Below, piece by piece: positions 8,408-16,103 of a stretch of 64,000 nt of DNA. The stretch lies in NCBI GenBank assembly GCA_019112895.1, contig DXIM01000143.1, forward strand, positions 1 through 64,000. Direction: 5' to 3'. Position numbers and translations under genes: made by a program. The notes under the pieces were generated by a model. It worked only from the letters and a program-made list of their open reading frames with translations, searched no databases and was not told the origin of the DNA. This DNA comes from Candidatus Stackebrandtia faecavium (GTDB taxonomy: Bacteria > Actinomycetota > Actinomycetes > Mycobacteriales > Micromonosporaceae). Position 1 is the first letter of the stretch, and each line of letters begins with the position of its first letter.

Positions 8408-9535
8408 ATGTCCAGCGATGAGGCTCGGGAAAAAATCACAATCAAACAACGCGGAGTCGCGTTGTGGGAAGCACTCAAGAAGCATCCCGTCCGCAACGCG
8501 GTTATCAGTGGCGCGTGCGCGATCTTGGTAGTGACCGGTTTGGCCGTGATTCCGCAGTTGTCCGACGAGGAGATCCAGCTCGTTGACGATTATCTCGCTG
8601 CCTTGCAGCAAGGCGATGCCGAGGCGGCGATCGCAATCGCGGACGGTGGTGAGAAGGATCGCTCATATCTGTGTGAGGACGGCCATTGCGACCACGACGA
8701 CTCGTTCCTTATCGATGAAGCACTTCGGACAGACTGGGAATACGAGTCACCGGTATTGGGACACAAGACCGAGGATGGCACGCAATCGGTTACGCACGTG
8801 TCCACCACACTCAGTCACGGCGACCAGGAAGTCCTCAGCGGATTCAATGTCGTGCAGGAGCAGGACCAGATGTGGCTCCGGCAGCCGTATGCCATCGTCA
8901 ACATGGCGTCATTCGAGATCCAGCCGGTGTCGATGGATAACGCCACGCTTACAGTCGAGACGGCGCCCGACGAGTCCGAGTACTTCGTTTTCCCTGGGCC
9001 CCATCGGATGATGGCGGACTCGACAATGTACCGGCTTCCCAAGGGCGATACCGATGTGCTGTGGGCGACCGAAGCAGTCGCGCTCGATAACGATGCCCGG
9101 CCGAAGGTACAGCTCCGAAACAAGGCCCAGACAGCGGCCCAGCAGGGTTTCGAGAAGTACTTGGACGAGTGCGCGACCGAATCGACGATAACTCCCTCGG
9201 GGTGCCCTTTCGGCGCTCACGAAGGGCCTTCAGTCGAAACGTCGTCCGACAGATACGAGAACATCAAAAATGTGAAGTGGGAAATCACGACATACCCACA
9301 GTTGGAATTCACTCCCGCATACACCTACATCAACGCAAGGGACGCCGTCAGCACGATCGAACACACGACCACTGCACCCGGCTACGCCGTCATCACCGCA
9401 GACTCGGAGGATGGCTCCTTCGAGGCCGAATGCGAGATCCGGGCGGAAGCTGTCGAGGTCTCTGTCCCGGAACCGATGAAGTTCGAGTTCTCGTCGCGCA
9501 ATATCTATTACAGAGCGTGCGCGGAATACGAATAG
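8408..9535 (+). CDS. array paralogue 8 (type B): membrane-anchored four-cysteine protein
   Basis: Function unknown; 375 residues. The start is two bases after the stop of paralogue 7 and has GAAGGATGG upstream, so coupled translation is likely. The membrane segment spans about 30-48. The outer domain has VDDYLAALQQGDAEAAIAIADGG, LIDEALRTDWEYES, EVLSGFNV, MWLRQPYAIVN, FPGPHRMMADST, LDECATESTITPSGCPFG, VKWEITTYP and AECEIR. It is the last array gene and is followed by a hairpin and a convergent acyltransferase gene. Confidence 0.85.
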   Translation: MSSDEAREKITIKQRGVALWEALKKHPVRNAVISGACAILVVTGLAVIPQLSDEEIQLVDDYLAALQQGDAEAAIAIADGGEKDRSYLCEDGHCDHDDSFLIDEALRTDWEYESPVLGHKTEDGTQSVTHVSTTLSHGDQEVLSGFNVVQEQDQMWLRQPYAIVNMASFEIQPVSMDNATLTVETAPDESEYFVFPGPHRMMADSTMYRLPKGDTDVLWATEAVALDNDARPKVQLRNKAQTAAQQGFEKYLDECATESTITPSGCPFGAHEGPSVETSSDRYENIKNVKWEITTYPQLEFTPAYTYINARDAVSTIEHTTTAPGYAVITADSEDGSFEAECEIRAEAVEVSVPEPMKFEFSSRNIYYRACAEYE

Positions 9536-9539
9536 GACC

Positions 9540-9555
9540 TCCCCGTGGGCGGGGA
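9540..9555. terminator. hairpin between array end and convergent acyltransferase
   Basis: A six-base-pair stem (TCCCCG / CGGGGA) with a TGGG loop starts four bases after the array's last stop. There is no T-run, so it is only a candidate terminator for both directions. Confidence 0.4.
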
Positions 9556-9595
9556 TGCTGCCGCGTCCCGGCATTCCACGATCGCGGCCGCTAGG

Positions 9596-10339
9596 TCACC
9601 CGCCGGCGTCACGGTCGCGTTGCGCACGCACCGCCTCGGCTTGCGCGGCCGAGGCATCCGCCTGACGTTTCAGCGCCCGCGACTTGGACGCATACTCGTC
9701 GATGTAGTCCTGCCCGGACAGTTCCATAAGCGCGTACATGATCTCATCGGTGACGGCCCGCTCCACGACGCGTTCGTCGGCCATGCCCGTGTACCGGGAG
9801 AAGTCGATCGGCTCGCCGATCTTGATGCGGACCCGGCCGATGCTCGGCAAGCGCTTACCGATCGGTTGGAGCTCGCCGGTGTTCAACATCGCCACCGGGA
9901 TGACCGGAGTCTGCGATTTCAACGCCAAACGCGCCACCCCGGTCTTGCCGCGATACAGCTTGCCGTCAGGAGAACGCGTGCCCTCGGGGTAGATGCCGAA
10001 CAGCTCTCCCTCGCGCAGCACCCGCATACCCGTCTCCAACGCGGCGTGCGCGGACCTCCCTCCGGAGCGATCCACCGGGATCGCACCCACACCGGTGAAG
10101 AAAGTACGGCTGCCCCAGCCCTTGAGTCCCTTACCGGTGAAGTACTCAGACTTAGCGATGAAAACGATCTTGCGCCGCACCACCAACGGCAAGAAGATCG
10201 AATCGGAGAACGACACATGATTACTCGCCACTATCGCCGGGCCGTGCGCGGGAATATTCTCCAAGCCCTCGACCTTGGGTCGATAGATCATCCGAAGCCA
10301 CGGACCAACGACTACCCACTTCAGCGCGTTATACAGCAA
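9596..10339 (-). CDS. PlsC-type lysophospholipid acyltransferase
   Basis: Probably transfers an acyl chain to 1-acyl-glycerol-3-phosphate (or a related lysophospholipid) at the inner membrane face, in phospholipid synthesis. The 247-residue protein shows the acyltransferase catalytic box NHVSFSDS (H-x4-D) near residue 38 and the substrate-binding box YPEGTRSPDG near residue 120. The length fits the family. The start is TTG with AGGGA upstream; no ATG is better placed. Several actinobacterial paralogues act in phosphatidylinositol mannoside or triacylglycerol synthesis, so the exact acceptor is uncertain. Confidence 0.88.
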   Translation of the reverse strand: MLYNALKWVVVGPWLRMIYRPKVEGLENIPAHGPAIVASNHVSFSDSIFLPLVVRRKIVFIAKSEYFTGKGLKGWGSRTFFTGVGAIPVDRSGGRSAHAALETGMRVLREGELFGIYPEGTRSPDGKLYRGKTGVARLALKSQTPVIPVAMLNTGELQPIGKRLPSIGRVRIKIGEPIDFSRYTGMADERVVERAVTDEIMYALMELSGQDYIDEYASKSRALKRQADASAAQAEAVRAQRDRDAGG

Positions 10340-10402
10340 AATGGTTCCCTAGTTCTTCCTGTCAATGGTGGTGACTAGAGACTACTCACGAACCATTCCG
10401 CG

Positions 10403-10432
10403 CTGAACCCCAGCAGGTACCGTGCTTATAAC
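10403..10432 (+). promoter_or_regulatory. candidate promoter of the esterase gene
   Basis: CTGAAC (10403-10408) and TATAAC (10427-10432) are separated by 18 bases in the gap between divergent genes, about 58 bases before the GTG at 10490. The match to a housekeeping promoter is moderate. Confidence 0.35.
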
Positions 10433-10489
10433 GAGTGTCCGTCCATGCAAAGATTCTCAAGGTATCGATGACGAAAGAGGTGCGCGCTG

Positions 10490-11263
10490 GTGTCCGTCAT
10501 GAAAGGCGCTGAGCCCATCCATTTGGACGCCGGTCCAGACGCTCCGGCCTCCATCGTGTTCTGTCACGGTTTCACCGGTACACCGGCCTCGATCCGCCCC
10601 TGGGCCGAATACCTGCACGAGTGCGGTTACCACGTCGCCGCCCCCCGACTGCCCGGGCATGGAACCCGCTGGCAGGACATGGCAAAGACCCGCTGGCCCG
10701 ACTGGTACGGCGAGCTCGAACGCACGGTCGACGCCGCATTGAACCGCGGTAAGCCGGTGTTCGTGTGCGGCCATTCCATGGGCGGCACCCTGGTCCTGCG
10801 CCTAGCCGAGGAACGCAACGACGAACTCGCGGGCCTCGTCGCGTGCAACCCGTCCCTGTTCGATGCCCGCCCGACAGTGAACTACCTGGTTCCGTTTATT
10901 CACCCGTTCGTGCGTACCGTGCCGGGGATCGGTAGCGACATCGCCAAACCAGGAGGGATCGAAACCAGCTATTCGAAGGTGCCGCTGGCCGCTTTGAACT
11001 CCCTGCGCGTGCTCTGGAAACTCGTCCGTAAGGACCTTCACAAGATCACGCTGCCGGTCCGGGTTTTTCATAGTGCCGTCGACCACGTCGTGGACACGGT
11101 CAACACGCAGATGTTGCTGAAGGGCATACGCTCCAAGGATGTCGCCGACCACGTTCTGCCGCGTAGCTATCATGTGGCCCCATTGGACTACGACGCCCAA
11201 CAGCTGTGCGAAGGCACAGCCGAATTCGTGGCGGAGCGACTGACTGTGCTGCAGGGGACATAA
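10490..11263 (+). CDS. alpha/beta-hydrolase, Est30/monoacylglycerol-lipase-like carboxylesterase
   Basis: Probably hydrolyses short-chain or monoacylglycerol esters in the cytoplasm. The 257-residue protein has the oxyanion motif CHGFTGTP, the nucleophile elbow GHSMGG (Ser near 90), an acid in AVDHVVD and the catalytic His in SYHVAPLD. The layout matches Est30-type carboxylesterases. The GTG start has AGAGG upstream. Its TAA overlaps the ATG of the next gene by one base, so the two are likely co-transcribed. Confidence 0.85.
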   Translation: MSVMKGAEPIHLDAGPDAPASIVFCHGFTGTPASIRPWAEYLHECGYHVAAPRLPGHGTRWQDMAKTRWPDWYGELERTVDAALNRGKPVFVCGHSMGGTLVLRLAEERNDELAGLVACNPSLFDARPTVNYLVPFIHPFVRTVPGIGSDIAKPGGIETSYSKVPLAALNSLRVLWKLVRKDLHKITLPVRVFHSAVDHVVDTVNTQMLLKGIRSKDVADHVLPRSYHVAPLDYDAQQLCEGTAEFVAERLTVLQGT

Positions 11264-11826
11264 TGAGCAACCCGCATGACGACGACTCTGACCGTGATCC
11301 ACCCGATTACGGCAGCACCGAAGACCCCTCCGCCCATGACGAGGTACCCGACGAGCCTCGCGAACTAGATCCCGAGGAAGTCGATAAGCGTTTCGCTGAA
11401 CTCATAGCCCACTTCCACGACGCGGCCACCCCCGAGCTCGAAGACGGCGACACTACGCCCGAACCCGAGAACGACCCGCCCCCGCTCACTCCTTCGGCCC
11501 CCAAAGAGGATGACCGCACCCTTTTGGACCTGTGGGACGAGCCGCTGCCCGAAGACCCCGACGACCCGGAAGAGAACTACGTTCCGCCGCCTCCCCCGCC
11601 AGTCCCCCGTCCATCCGCGCCGGCCGTCATTGGTGTGCTGTTGGTGCTGGGCGGTTTGGCTCTCATCGTGTCCCCGATGCTGTTGAACACGACGGACACG
11701 ATCGGGCGTCTGGGCGGTATTGCCGCGCTACTGGGCGGTGCCTGGATGCTCGTATGGCGTCTCCGCCCCGAACCGGACGAAGACGATGACGACTACGGCA
11801 GCGACGATAACGGCGCGATCGTCTAG
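11263..11826 (+). CDS. acidic proline-rich protein with two C-terminal membrane segments
   Basis: Not assignable to a function. The ATG at 11263 overlaps the esterase stop (TAATG), giving 187 residues; the ORF-track start upstream lies inside the esterase. About 120 residues rich in Asp, Glu and Pro are followed by a PPPPPPVPRP linker and two hydrophobic segments (about 125-146 and 150-168) with a basic turn, then a short acidic tail. The long N-terminal part is probably disordered and cytoplasmic. Similar small membrane proteins are common next to esterases in actinomycetes. Confidence 0.75.
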   Translation: MSNPHDDDSDRDPPDYGSTEDPSAHDEVPDEPRELDPEEVDKRFAELIAHFHDAATPELEDGDTTPEPENDPPPLTPSAPKEDDRTLLDLWDEPLPEDPDDPEENYVPPPPPPVPRPSAPAVIGVLLVLGGLALIVSPMLLNTTDTIGRLGGIAALLGGAWMLVWRLRPEPDEDDDDYGSDDNGAIV

Positions 11827-11831
11827 CACCG

Positions 11832-12461
11832 TCACACGGCTTTGTCTGCCTGCAGCCAATCGATGATCGCGTCCAGCGGCGCCTGCCAGCCGGCGTCGGT
11901 CATGAAGTCGTGGCCGATGCCGGAAAACAGCAACGGCTCCGAGCCATACGCGGCCGCCACCGCATCGAGCCGTTTCTCCGGGGCCTTGCGATCGTCCGGG
12001 CAACCGGCGACGAGGATCGGTGGATCACCGGCGGGCCTGCCGACCGAGGCTTTGACGCCTCGCGGGGCCACCAGCACCGCGGCGGCGGCGGGATAACGCA
12101 GCAGCGCGTGTACGACATACATCGCGCCGAATCCGTGTCCGATGAGAATGGATCGACGCGGCAGTCGAGACGCCGCCTGCACCACGTCATGTGTTCTGCC
12201 TGCGGTGCCCCCACCGGCCTTCGGGGTCGCGCCCTGACCGCGCACGCTCACCGCATGCGCTTCGTGACCGCGCGAAGCCAGGTGCCCCAGCCAGGTCTGC
12301 GTGAAGGCGTTCGCACCGCGGTCGTCGCCGGCCACGCACAACACGGGCGGAGCGGTGGCGTCGTACTCCGGCATCACTGACGTCACTTCGCGAACGACAG
12401 CCGGAACCTGTACCGATTCATACCGCCGCTGCCACGCCTCAACGCTCACTTCAGGCACCAT
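11832..12461 (-). CDS. alpha/beta-hydrolase-like protein lacking the nucleophile serine
   Basis: The 209-residue product has the hydrolase-like order VLCVAGDDRGANAF (oxyanion region), LIGHGFGAMYVV (nucleophile elbow) and GIGHDFM (catalytic His region). The elbow carries Gly where Ser is expected (GHGFG instead of GHSFG), so classical ester hydrolysis is unlikely. It may be a binding or regulatory pseudoenzyme. The gene overlaps the end of the monooxygenase gene by 11 bases and follows it in the same direction, so they probably share a transcript. The start region has only a weak ribosome site, consistent with coupling. Confidence 0.75.
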   Translation of the reverse strand: MVPEVSVEAWQRRYESVQVPAVVREVTSVMPEYDATAPPVLCVAGDDRGANAFTQTWLGHLASRGHEAHAVSVRGQGATPKAGGGTAGRTHDVVQAASRLPRRSILIGHGFGAMYVVHALLRYPAAAAVLVAPRGVKASVGRPAGDPPILVAGCPDDRKAPEKRLDAVAAAYGSEPLLFSGIGHDFMTDAGWQAPLDAIIDWLQADKAV

Positions 12462-13809
12462 CCGATTCTTTGTCCAAAGTATTAATGATCCGGGCCAGTG
12501 ATTCCACGTAACGGCCGTGGTTCACTTCGAAGCGGTGGCGAGGGCTGTCGTTCATGTCGCCGGCATACTTCGTGTCGGCTTCCGTCACCACTTGCGCTCG
12601 GAATTCCTTCGCGCGTTGCGGATCGTTAGCTCGGGTGCGCAGCCACTTCGCGATCGCGACTGTCTGCCAATGCACGAGCGGGAAGATGCCGACGTCGGCC
12701 TCCAGCAGCCCCGCGACGAACAGCGTTTCCGAACTCGGCGAGAACATGTGCGCGAACAGCCGCGGGGTCGGGTCTCCACCGCTGGCGCCCAACAGTTCCG
12801 GGTCACAGAAGTCGAACCGCGGATGGTATCCCGTCGCCATGATGACGACATCGGGTGTGCACGAGGTTCCGTCAGTGAAATGCACGTGGCGGCCGTCAAA
12901 CCGTTCAATATCCGGTTTCGGCGCGATGGCTCCGTGCCCGATGTGGTGCAGGATGTGGCTGTTGACGATCGGGTGCGACTGGTCGATGCGGTGGTCCGGC
13001 GCCGGTAGCCCGAACCGAGTCGGATCGCCGCCGAGCCGCTTCACCAGGTATTCCCGGAACTTACGGCGAAACATTGCCGGTACCCACGACATCCGGTGTG
13101 CGAGCTGGTCGGCGGGGTGCCCCAACATGTATTTGGGGATGTACCAGTAGCCGCGCCGGGTGGAGTGCCAGCACTTCTCGGCAGTGACCGCGGCCTCGCA
13201 GGCAAGGTCGCAGCCGGAGTTCCCGGCACCGACGACGAGAACACTGCGTCCCCGAAGCTGGCTGGAGTCATTGTACGACAAAGAATGCATGATTTCGCCG
13301 CGGAAAGTCTCCTGGCCGGGGTACTCGGGCAGGAACGGGTCCCAGTTATGGCCGTTGGCGATAACGACCGCGGCGTACCGCAGCCGCCTGCCCGCGCTGC
13401 CGGAGGTCGGTTTCACGGTCACATCGATCCTGCCGCCGTCGGCGGTCTCGATGCGCTCGATTTCGCTGCCGTACCAGACGTGTTCGCGCAGGTCGAAATG
13501 GTCGGCGTAACTTTCGAGGTATCGCAGTACCTGGCTGTGATGCGGATAGTCGGGCCAGTCGTCGGGCATCGGGTAGTCAGGGAATTCTGTCTGCTGCCTC
13601 GACGACACCAGGTAGGTGTTGGCGTAAGTGGGCGTCCGTCGTTTCGAAATGTTCCATGCGCCGCCCAGGGATGTGTCCTTTTCGTAGCAGTCCACATCAA
13701 ACCCCATTTCGCGCAGGTTCTTGACAGCCACTAGGCCCGACATTCCGGCGCCGATGACGCACACGGCGTCGCCCCGGTCATACGCGGCATCTCCGCCGTA
13801 CTCTGACAT
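12451..13809 (-). CDS. flavin-containing monooxygenase (FMO / Baeyer-Villiger-like)
   Basis: An FAD- and NADPH-dependent oxygenase, likely acting on a soft nucleophile or ketone. The 452-residue protein has an N-terminal FAD Rossmann motif GAGMSGL with YEKDTSLGGAW, the FMO-like stretch FRGEIMHSLSY, a second nucleotide fold VVGAGNSGCD and the ATGYHP motif near residue 330. AAGGCTAGG precedes the ATG. It is upstream of and overlaps the nucleophile-less hydrolase gene, so the hydrolase-like partner may bind or sense its product (inference). The substrate cannot be predicted. Confidence 0.9.
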   Translation of the reverse strand: MSEYGGDAAYDRGDAVCVIGAGMSGLVAVKNLREMGFDVDCYEKDTSLGGAWNISKRRTPTYANTYLVSSRQQTEFPDYPMPDDWPDYPHHSQVLRYLESYADHFDLREHVWYGSEIERIETADGGRIDVTVKPTSGSAGRRLRYAAVVIANGHNWDPFLPEYPGQETFRGEIMHSLSYNDSSQLRGRSVLVVGAGNSGCDLACEAAVTAEKCWHSTRRGYWYIPKYMLGHPADQLAHRMSWVPAMFRRKFREYLVKRLGGDPTRFGLPAPDHRIDQSHPIVNSHILHHIGHGAIAPKPDIERFDGRHVHFTDGTSCTPDVVIMATGYHPRFDFCDPELLGASGGDPTPRLFAHMFSPSSETLFVAGLLEADVGIFPLVHWQTVAIAKWLRTRANDPQRAKEFRAQVVTEADTKYAGDMNDSPRHRFEVNHGRYVESLARIINTLDKESDGA

Positions 13810-14209
13810 GGCCTAGCCTTCCAACCAAAGCGCAACAATCCAACGCGCCGCAGCGTACCGCTTCGTGAATAGGCACGCTAGGCCCGCTGCAGCCTGCCAA
13901 CGGCGCCAATGGGGCCGCGCCAACGAATGCGGCATCACCGACATTTCCAAATAATGTGGACTCGAGTGCATGACATTCGTCGACTGCCTGGCGATCCACC
14001 GACTCGCGACGCACCGGCCGGCCATTTGAGTCACTGACCCACCGGAGCTGAGCATCCCCTAGGACTCAGTTTGGGAACAATACGAAAACAAGTCACTGTG
14101 GACTAATTTCCGATGGCTGTCCCCGCGTCGAAAACACCTCGCCCGCCCCGAGCGGAATAGGGCAATGGGGGCGATTATCGTACGAAAGCCACACCGAGAA
14201 AGGCCAGCC
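13810..14209. other. 400-base gap between divergent genes, no supported gene
   Basis: Short frames here (for example 13813-14055 minus) have poor codon patterns and no recognisable motif. The gap must contain the promoters of the monooxygenase and the Nudix gene, but I see no clear -35/-10 pair. Confidence 0.5.
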
Positions 14210-14689
14210 TTGATCAAACACCTTACGTCGAGCATGTTCGTGTTCCACCGCGACCACGGGGTGTGGCGCACCGGCTTGATCCACCACCCATTCTTGAAAG
14301 CCTGGATCCAGCCGGGCGGCCATGTCGACCCCGACGAGAATCCGGCCCAGGCCGCCGCACGTGAGGCCCGCGAGGAAACCGGGCTACACGACATCGAGCC
14401 GGTCAGCCTGATTGGAGAGCTGGAGCACCACGACGGAATCGCCCACATGCCGATGCCGGCCTGGATCGTCGAGCACGAGATCGGCGGCGATAATCACGTC
14501 GCCGAACCGCATATTCACGTCGACTTCAAGTATGTCGGAATAACGCGAAGCGGTCGGCAACGCACCACCCCCGACCATCCGTTCCGGTGGTTCGACCGAG
14601 GCGAGTTGAAGAGTGCGGAAACCCTGGATGACATCCGGGCGTTGACGTCGACCTTGTTCGATTTCCTGGAGAGCGACTCGCCGGGCTGA
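14210..14689 (+). CDS. Nudix hydrolase
   Basis: Hydrolyses a nucleoside diphosphate linked to another group; the substrate is unknown. The Nudix box GGHVDPDENPAQAAAREARE continuing ETGL fits G-x5-E-x7-REUxEExGU. I chose the TTG at 14210, with AAAGG six bases upstream, because the domain's first strand (HLTSSMFVF) then starts at residue 4, as usual. The ATG at 14165 would add 15 residues. The result is about 159 residues, normal for a single Nudix domain. It stands alone on the plus strand. Confidence 0.87.
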   Translation: MIKHLTSSMFVFHRDHGVWRTGLIHHPFLKAWIQPGGHVDPDENPAQAAAREAREETGLHDIEPVSLIGELEHHDGIAHMPMPAWIVEHEIGGDNHVAEPHIHVDFKYVGITRSGRQRTTPDHPFRWFDRGELKSAETLDDIRALTSTLFDFLESDSPG

Positions 14690-14795
14690 CGCCGTCACTC
14701 AACGTCCATAGTGCCGGTGAGTTACCACACAGTATGGATCCGACTACGCGGTCGGACCTTGTTCATCACGCTCCGAATCGCTATCGTCGGCCTCC

Positions 14796-15416
14796 GTGAC
14801 CATTCCCTTCCTCACCGGACTCCTGTTCGGACTCGGGTTGATCATTCCCATCGGTGCCCAAAACGTCTTCGTCTTCAGCCAAGGCCTTGCGGTCGGAATG
14901 CCCCGTGCCCTCTGGGCGGTCCTTGCGGCGGCCTGCTGCGACAGCCTGCTCATCGTCGCCGGCGCCGCTGGTGCGGCGAGCCTTCTGCAGACCGTGCCCG
15001 GCCTACAGGCCGGCCTGCTGGCCGGTGGCGCAGTCTTCCTGACCTACCTTGGCGTCAAGCAGGTCCGCTCCAAGATGCCCGAGGGTGAGGCCGAAGTGGC
15101 CGGAGCCGCCTCCGGATCGCAGGTACTGCGTCGCACCATCTCCGCATCCCTGTTGAACCCGCATGCGATCGTCGACACCGTAGGAGTCCTGGGAGCCGCG
15201 ATCGCGACTCAAAGCGTGACCGGCCGAACCGCTTTCGCGGCCGGCACGATCTCCGCATCCTGGCTGTGGTTTCTCGTCCTGGCGATCTGCGCCACGGCTT
15301 TGCGGGGAGTCCTCACCGCGCGCCGGCGCGTATGGTTCGACCGCATATCTGGGGTGATCCTTTGCGCCTTCGCCGTGGGAATGGCGGTGCAGTTCTACCT
15401 GACACTAGCGACCTGA
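14796..15416 (+). CDS. LysE/ArgO-type amino acid exporter
   Basis: An inner-membrane exporter of a basic or other amino acid. The 206-residue protein has the family opening LLFGLGLIIPIGAQNVFVF and about six hydrophobic segments, with the usual charged cytoplasmic loop near residues 85-105. The length fits LysE proteins (190-235). The start is GTG with a weak ribosome site. No adjacent LysG-type regulator is present, so control is not visible. Confidence 0.9.
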   Translation: MTIPFLTGLLFGLGLIIPIGAQNVFVFSQGLAVGMPRALWAVLAAACCDSLLIVAGAAGAASLLQTVPGLQAGLLAGGAVFLTYLGVKQVRSKMPEGEAEVAGAASGSQVLRRTISASLLNPHAIVDTVGVLGAAIATQSVTGRTAFAAGTISASWLWFLVLAICATALRGVLTARRRVWFDRISGVILCAFAVGMAVQFYLTLAT

Positions 15417-15536
15417 CCCGGGCACGCACTCCGCCCCCGCACCAATCCGGGCACTGGCGACTGGCCCTCAAACTTCCCCGAACGTGTCCGGGATTTCGGG
15501 TGGAATGTCCCGAGTCATGCTGCCCCTCGACCACGG

Positions 15537-15564
15537 TAGTACGTAAAATCGAATTAACGTACTA
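15537..15564. promoter_or_regulatory. palindromic operator before the winged-helix regulator
   Basis: A perfect inverted repeat, TAGTACGT (15537-15544) and ACGTACTA (15557-15564), is separated by a 12-base A/T-rich spacer and ends nine bases before the regulator's ATG. The position suits autorepression by the dimeric ArsR-like protein encoded next. Confidence 0.65.
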
Positions 15565-15572
15565 TCGACGTC

Positions 15573-16103
15573 ATGCACGACGCACACACGCTACGAGAAG
15601 AAGTGCGGGCGCTGGCCGAACGAGTCGCCGCCCTGGAGCAGACCTCGATCCGCTCCGCGGAACAGGCACCCTCGTTCCCCACCGAGGACGACGATAAGTT
15701 TTGGGCGTTGACCGGCCTACGTTCGCGTTTGGCTCAGCTGCCCCCGCCATCCGGTGAGGTAATGCTGGTCGGCTCCTTGACGCTGCCGGATGGAGCCCCA
15801 GTCTCGTGGCAGCAGAGCGCGGAAACCGCCGGAATGCTTGATACCGACTGGTCGGACCAGGCGGCAGCCTTCACCGCGCTCGGGCACCCTGTGCGGCTCG
15901 AACTGTTGCGGCACATCCTGTCTGGCACACACGCAACGGCAGATCTGGCGGCGATCGAGTCCCTCGGCACCACCGGGCAATTGCACCATCATCTTCGACA
16001 ACTGGTCGCCGCTGGGTGGGTGCGTCAAAGCGGACGCGGAAGTTACGAAGTTCCCGCTACCAGGGTCGTTCCGCTGCTGGCTTGCTTGGTGGGTGCGCAA
16101 TGA
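15573..16103 (+). CDS. ArsR-like winged-helix transcriptional regulator with N-terminal coiled coil
   Basis: The 176-residue protein starts with a short coiled coil (about 5-25). A middle segment follows, and then a winged-helix domain (about 105-176) with FTALGHPVRLELLRHIL and a recognition region GTTGQLHHHLRQLVAAGWV, typical of ArsR-type repressors. No cysteine cluster for metal sensing is visible, so the signal is unknown. A perfect palindrome lies just upstream, implying autoregulation. Its stop overlaps the start of an M23 peptidase gene by four bases, so the peptidase is the probable main target. Confidence 0.85.
   Translation: MHDAHTLREEVRALAERVAALEQTSIRSAEQAPSFPTEDDDKFWALTGLRSRLAQLPPPSGEVMLVGSLTLPDGAPVSWQQSAETAGMLDTDWSDQAAAFTALGHPVRLELLRHILSGTHATADLAAIESLGTTGQLHHHLRQLVAAGWVRQSGRGSYEVPATRVVPLLACLVGAQ

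Noticed and set aside
9545-10378. 277-residue plus-strand frame opposite the acyltransferase
   Set aside because: PlsC motifs are on the minus strand; the plus frame is a shadow.
13813-14055. 80-residue minus-strand frame upstream of the monooxygenase gene
   Set aside because: No ribosome site, motif or coding pattern; overlapping frames are equally open.
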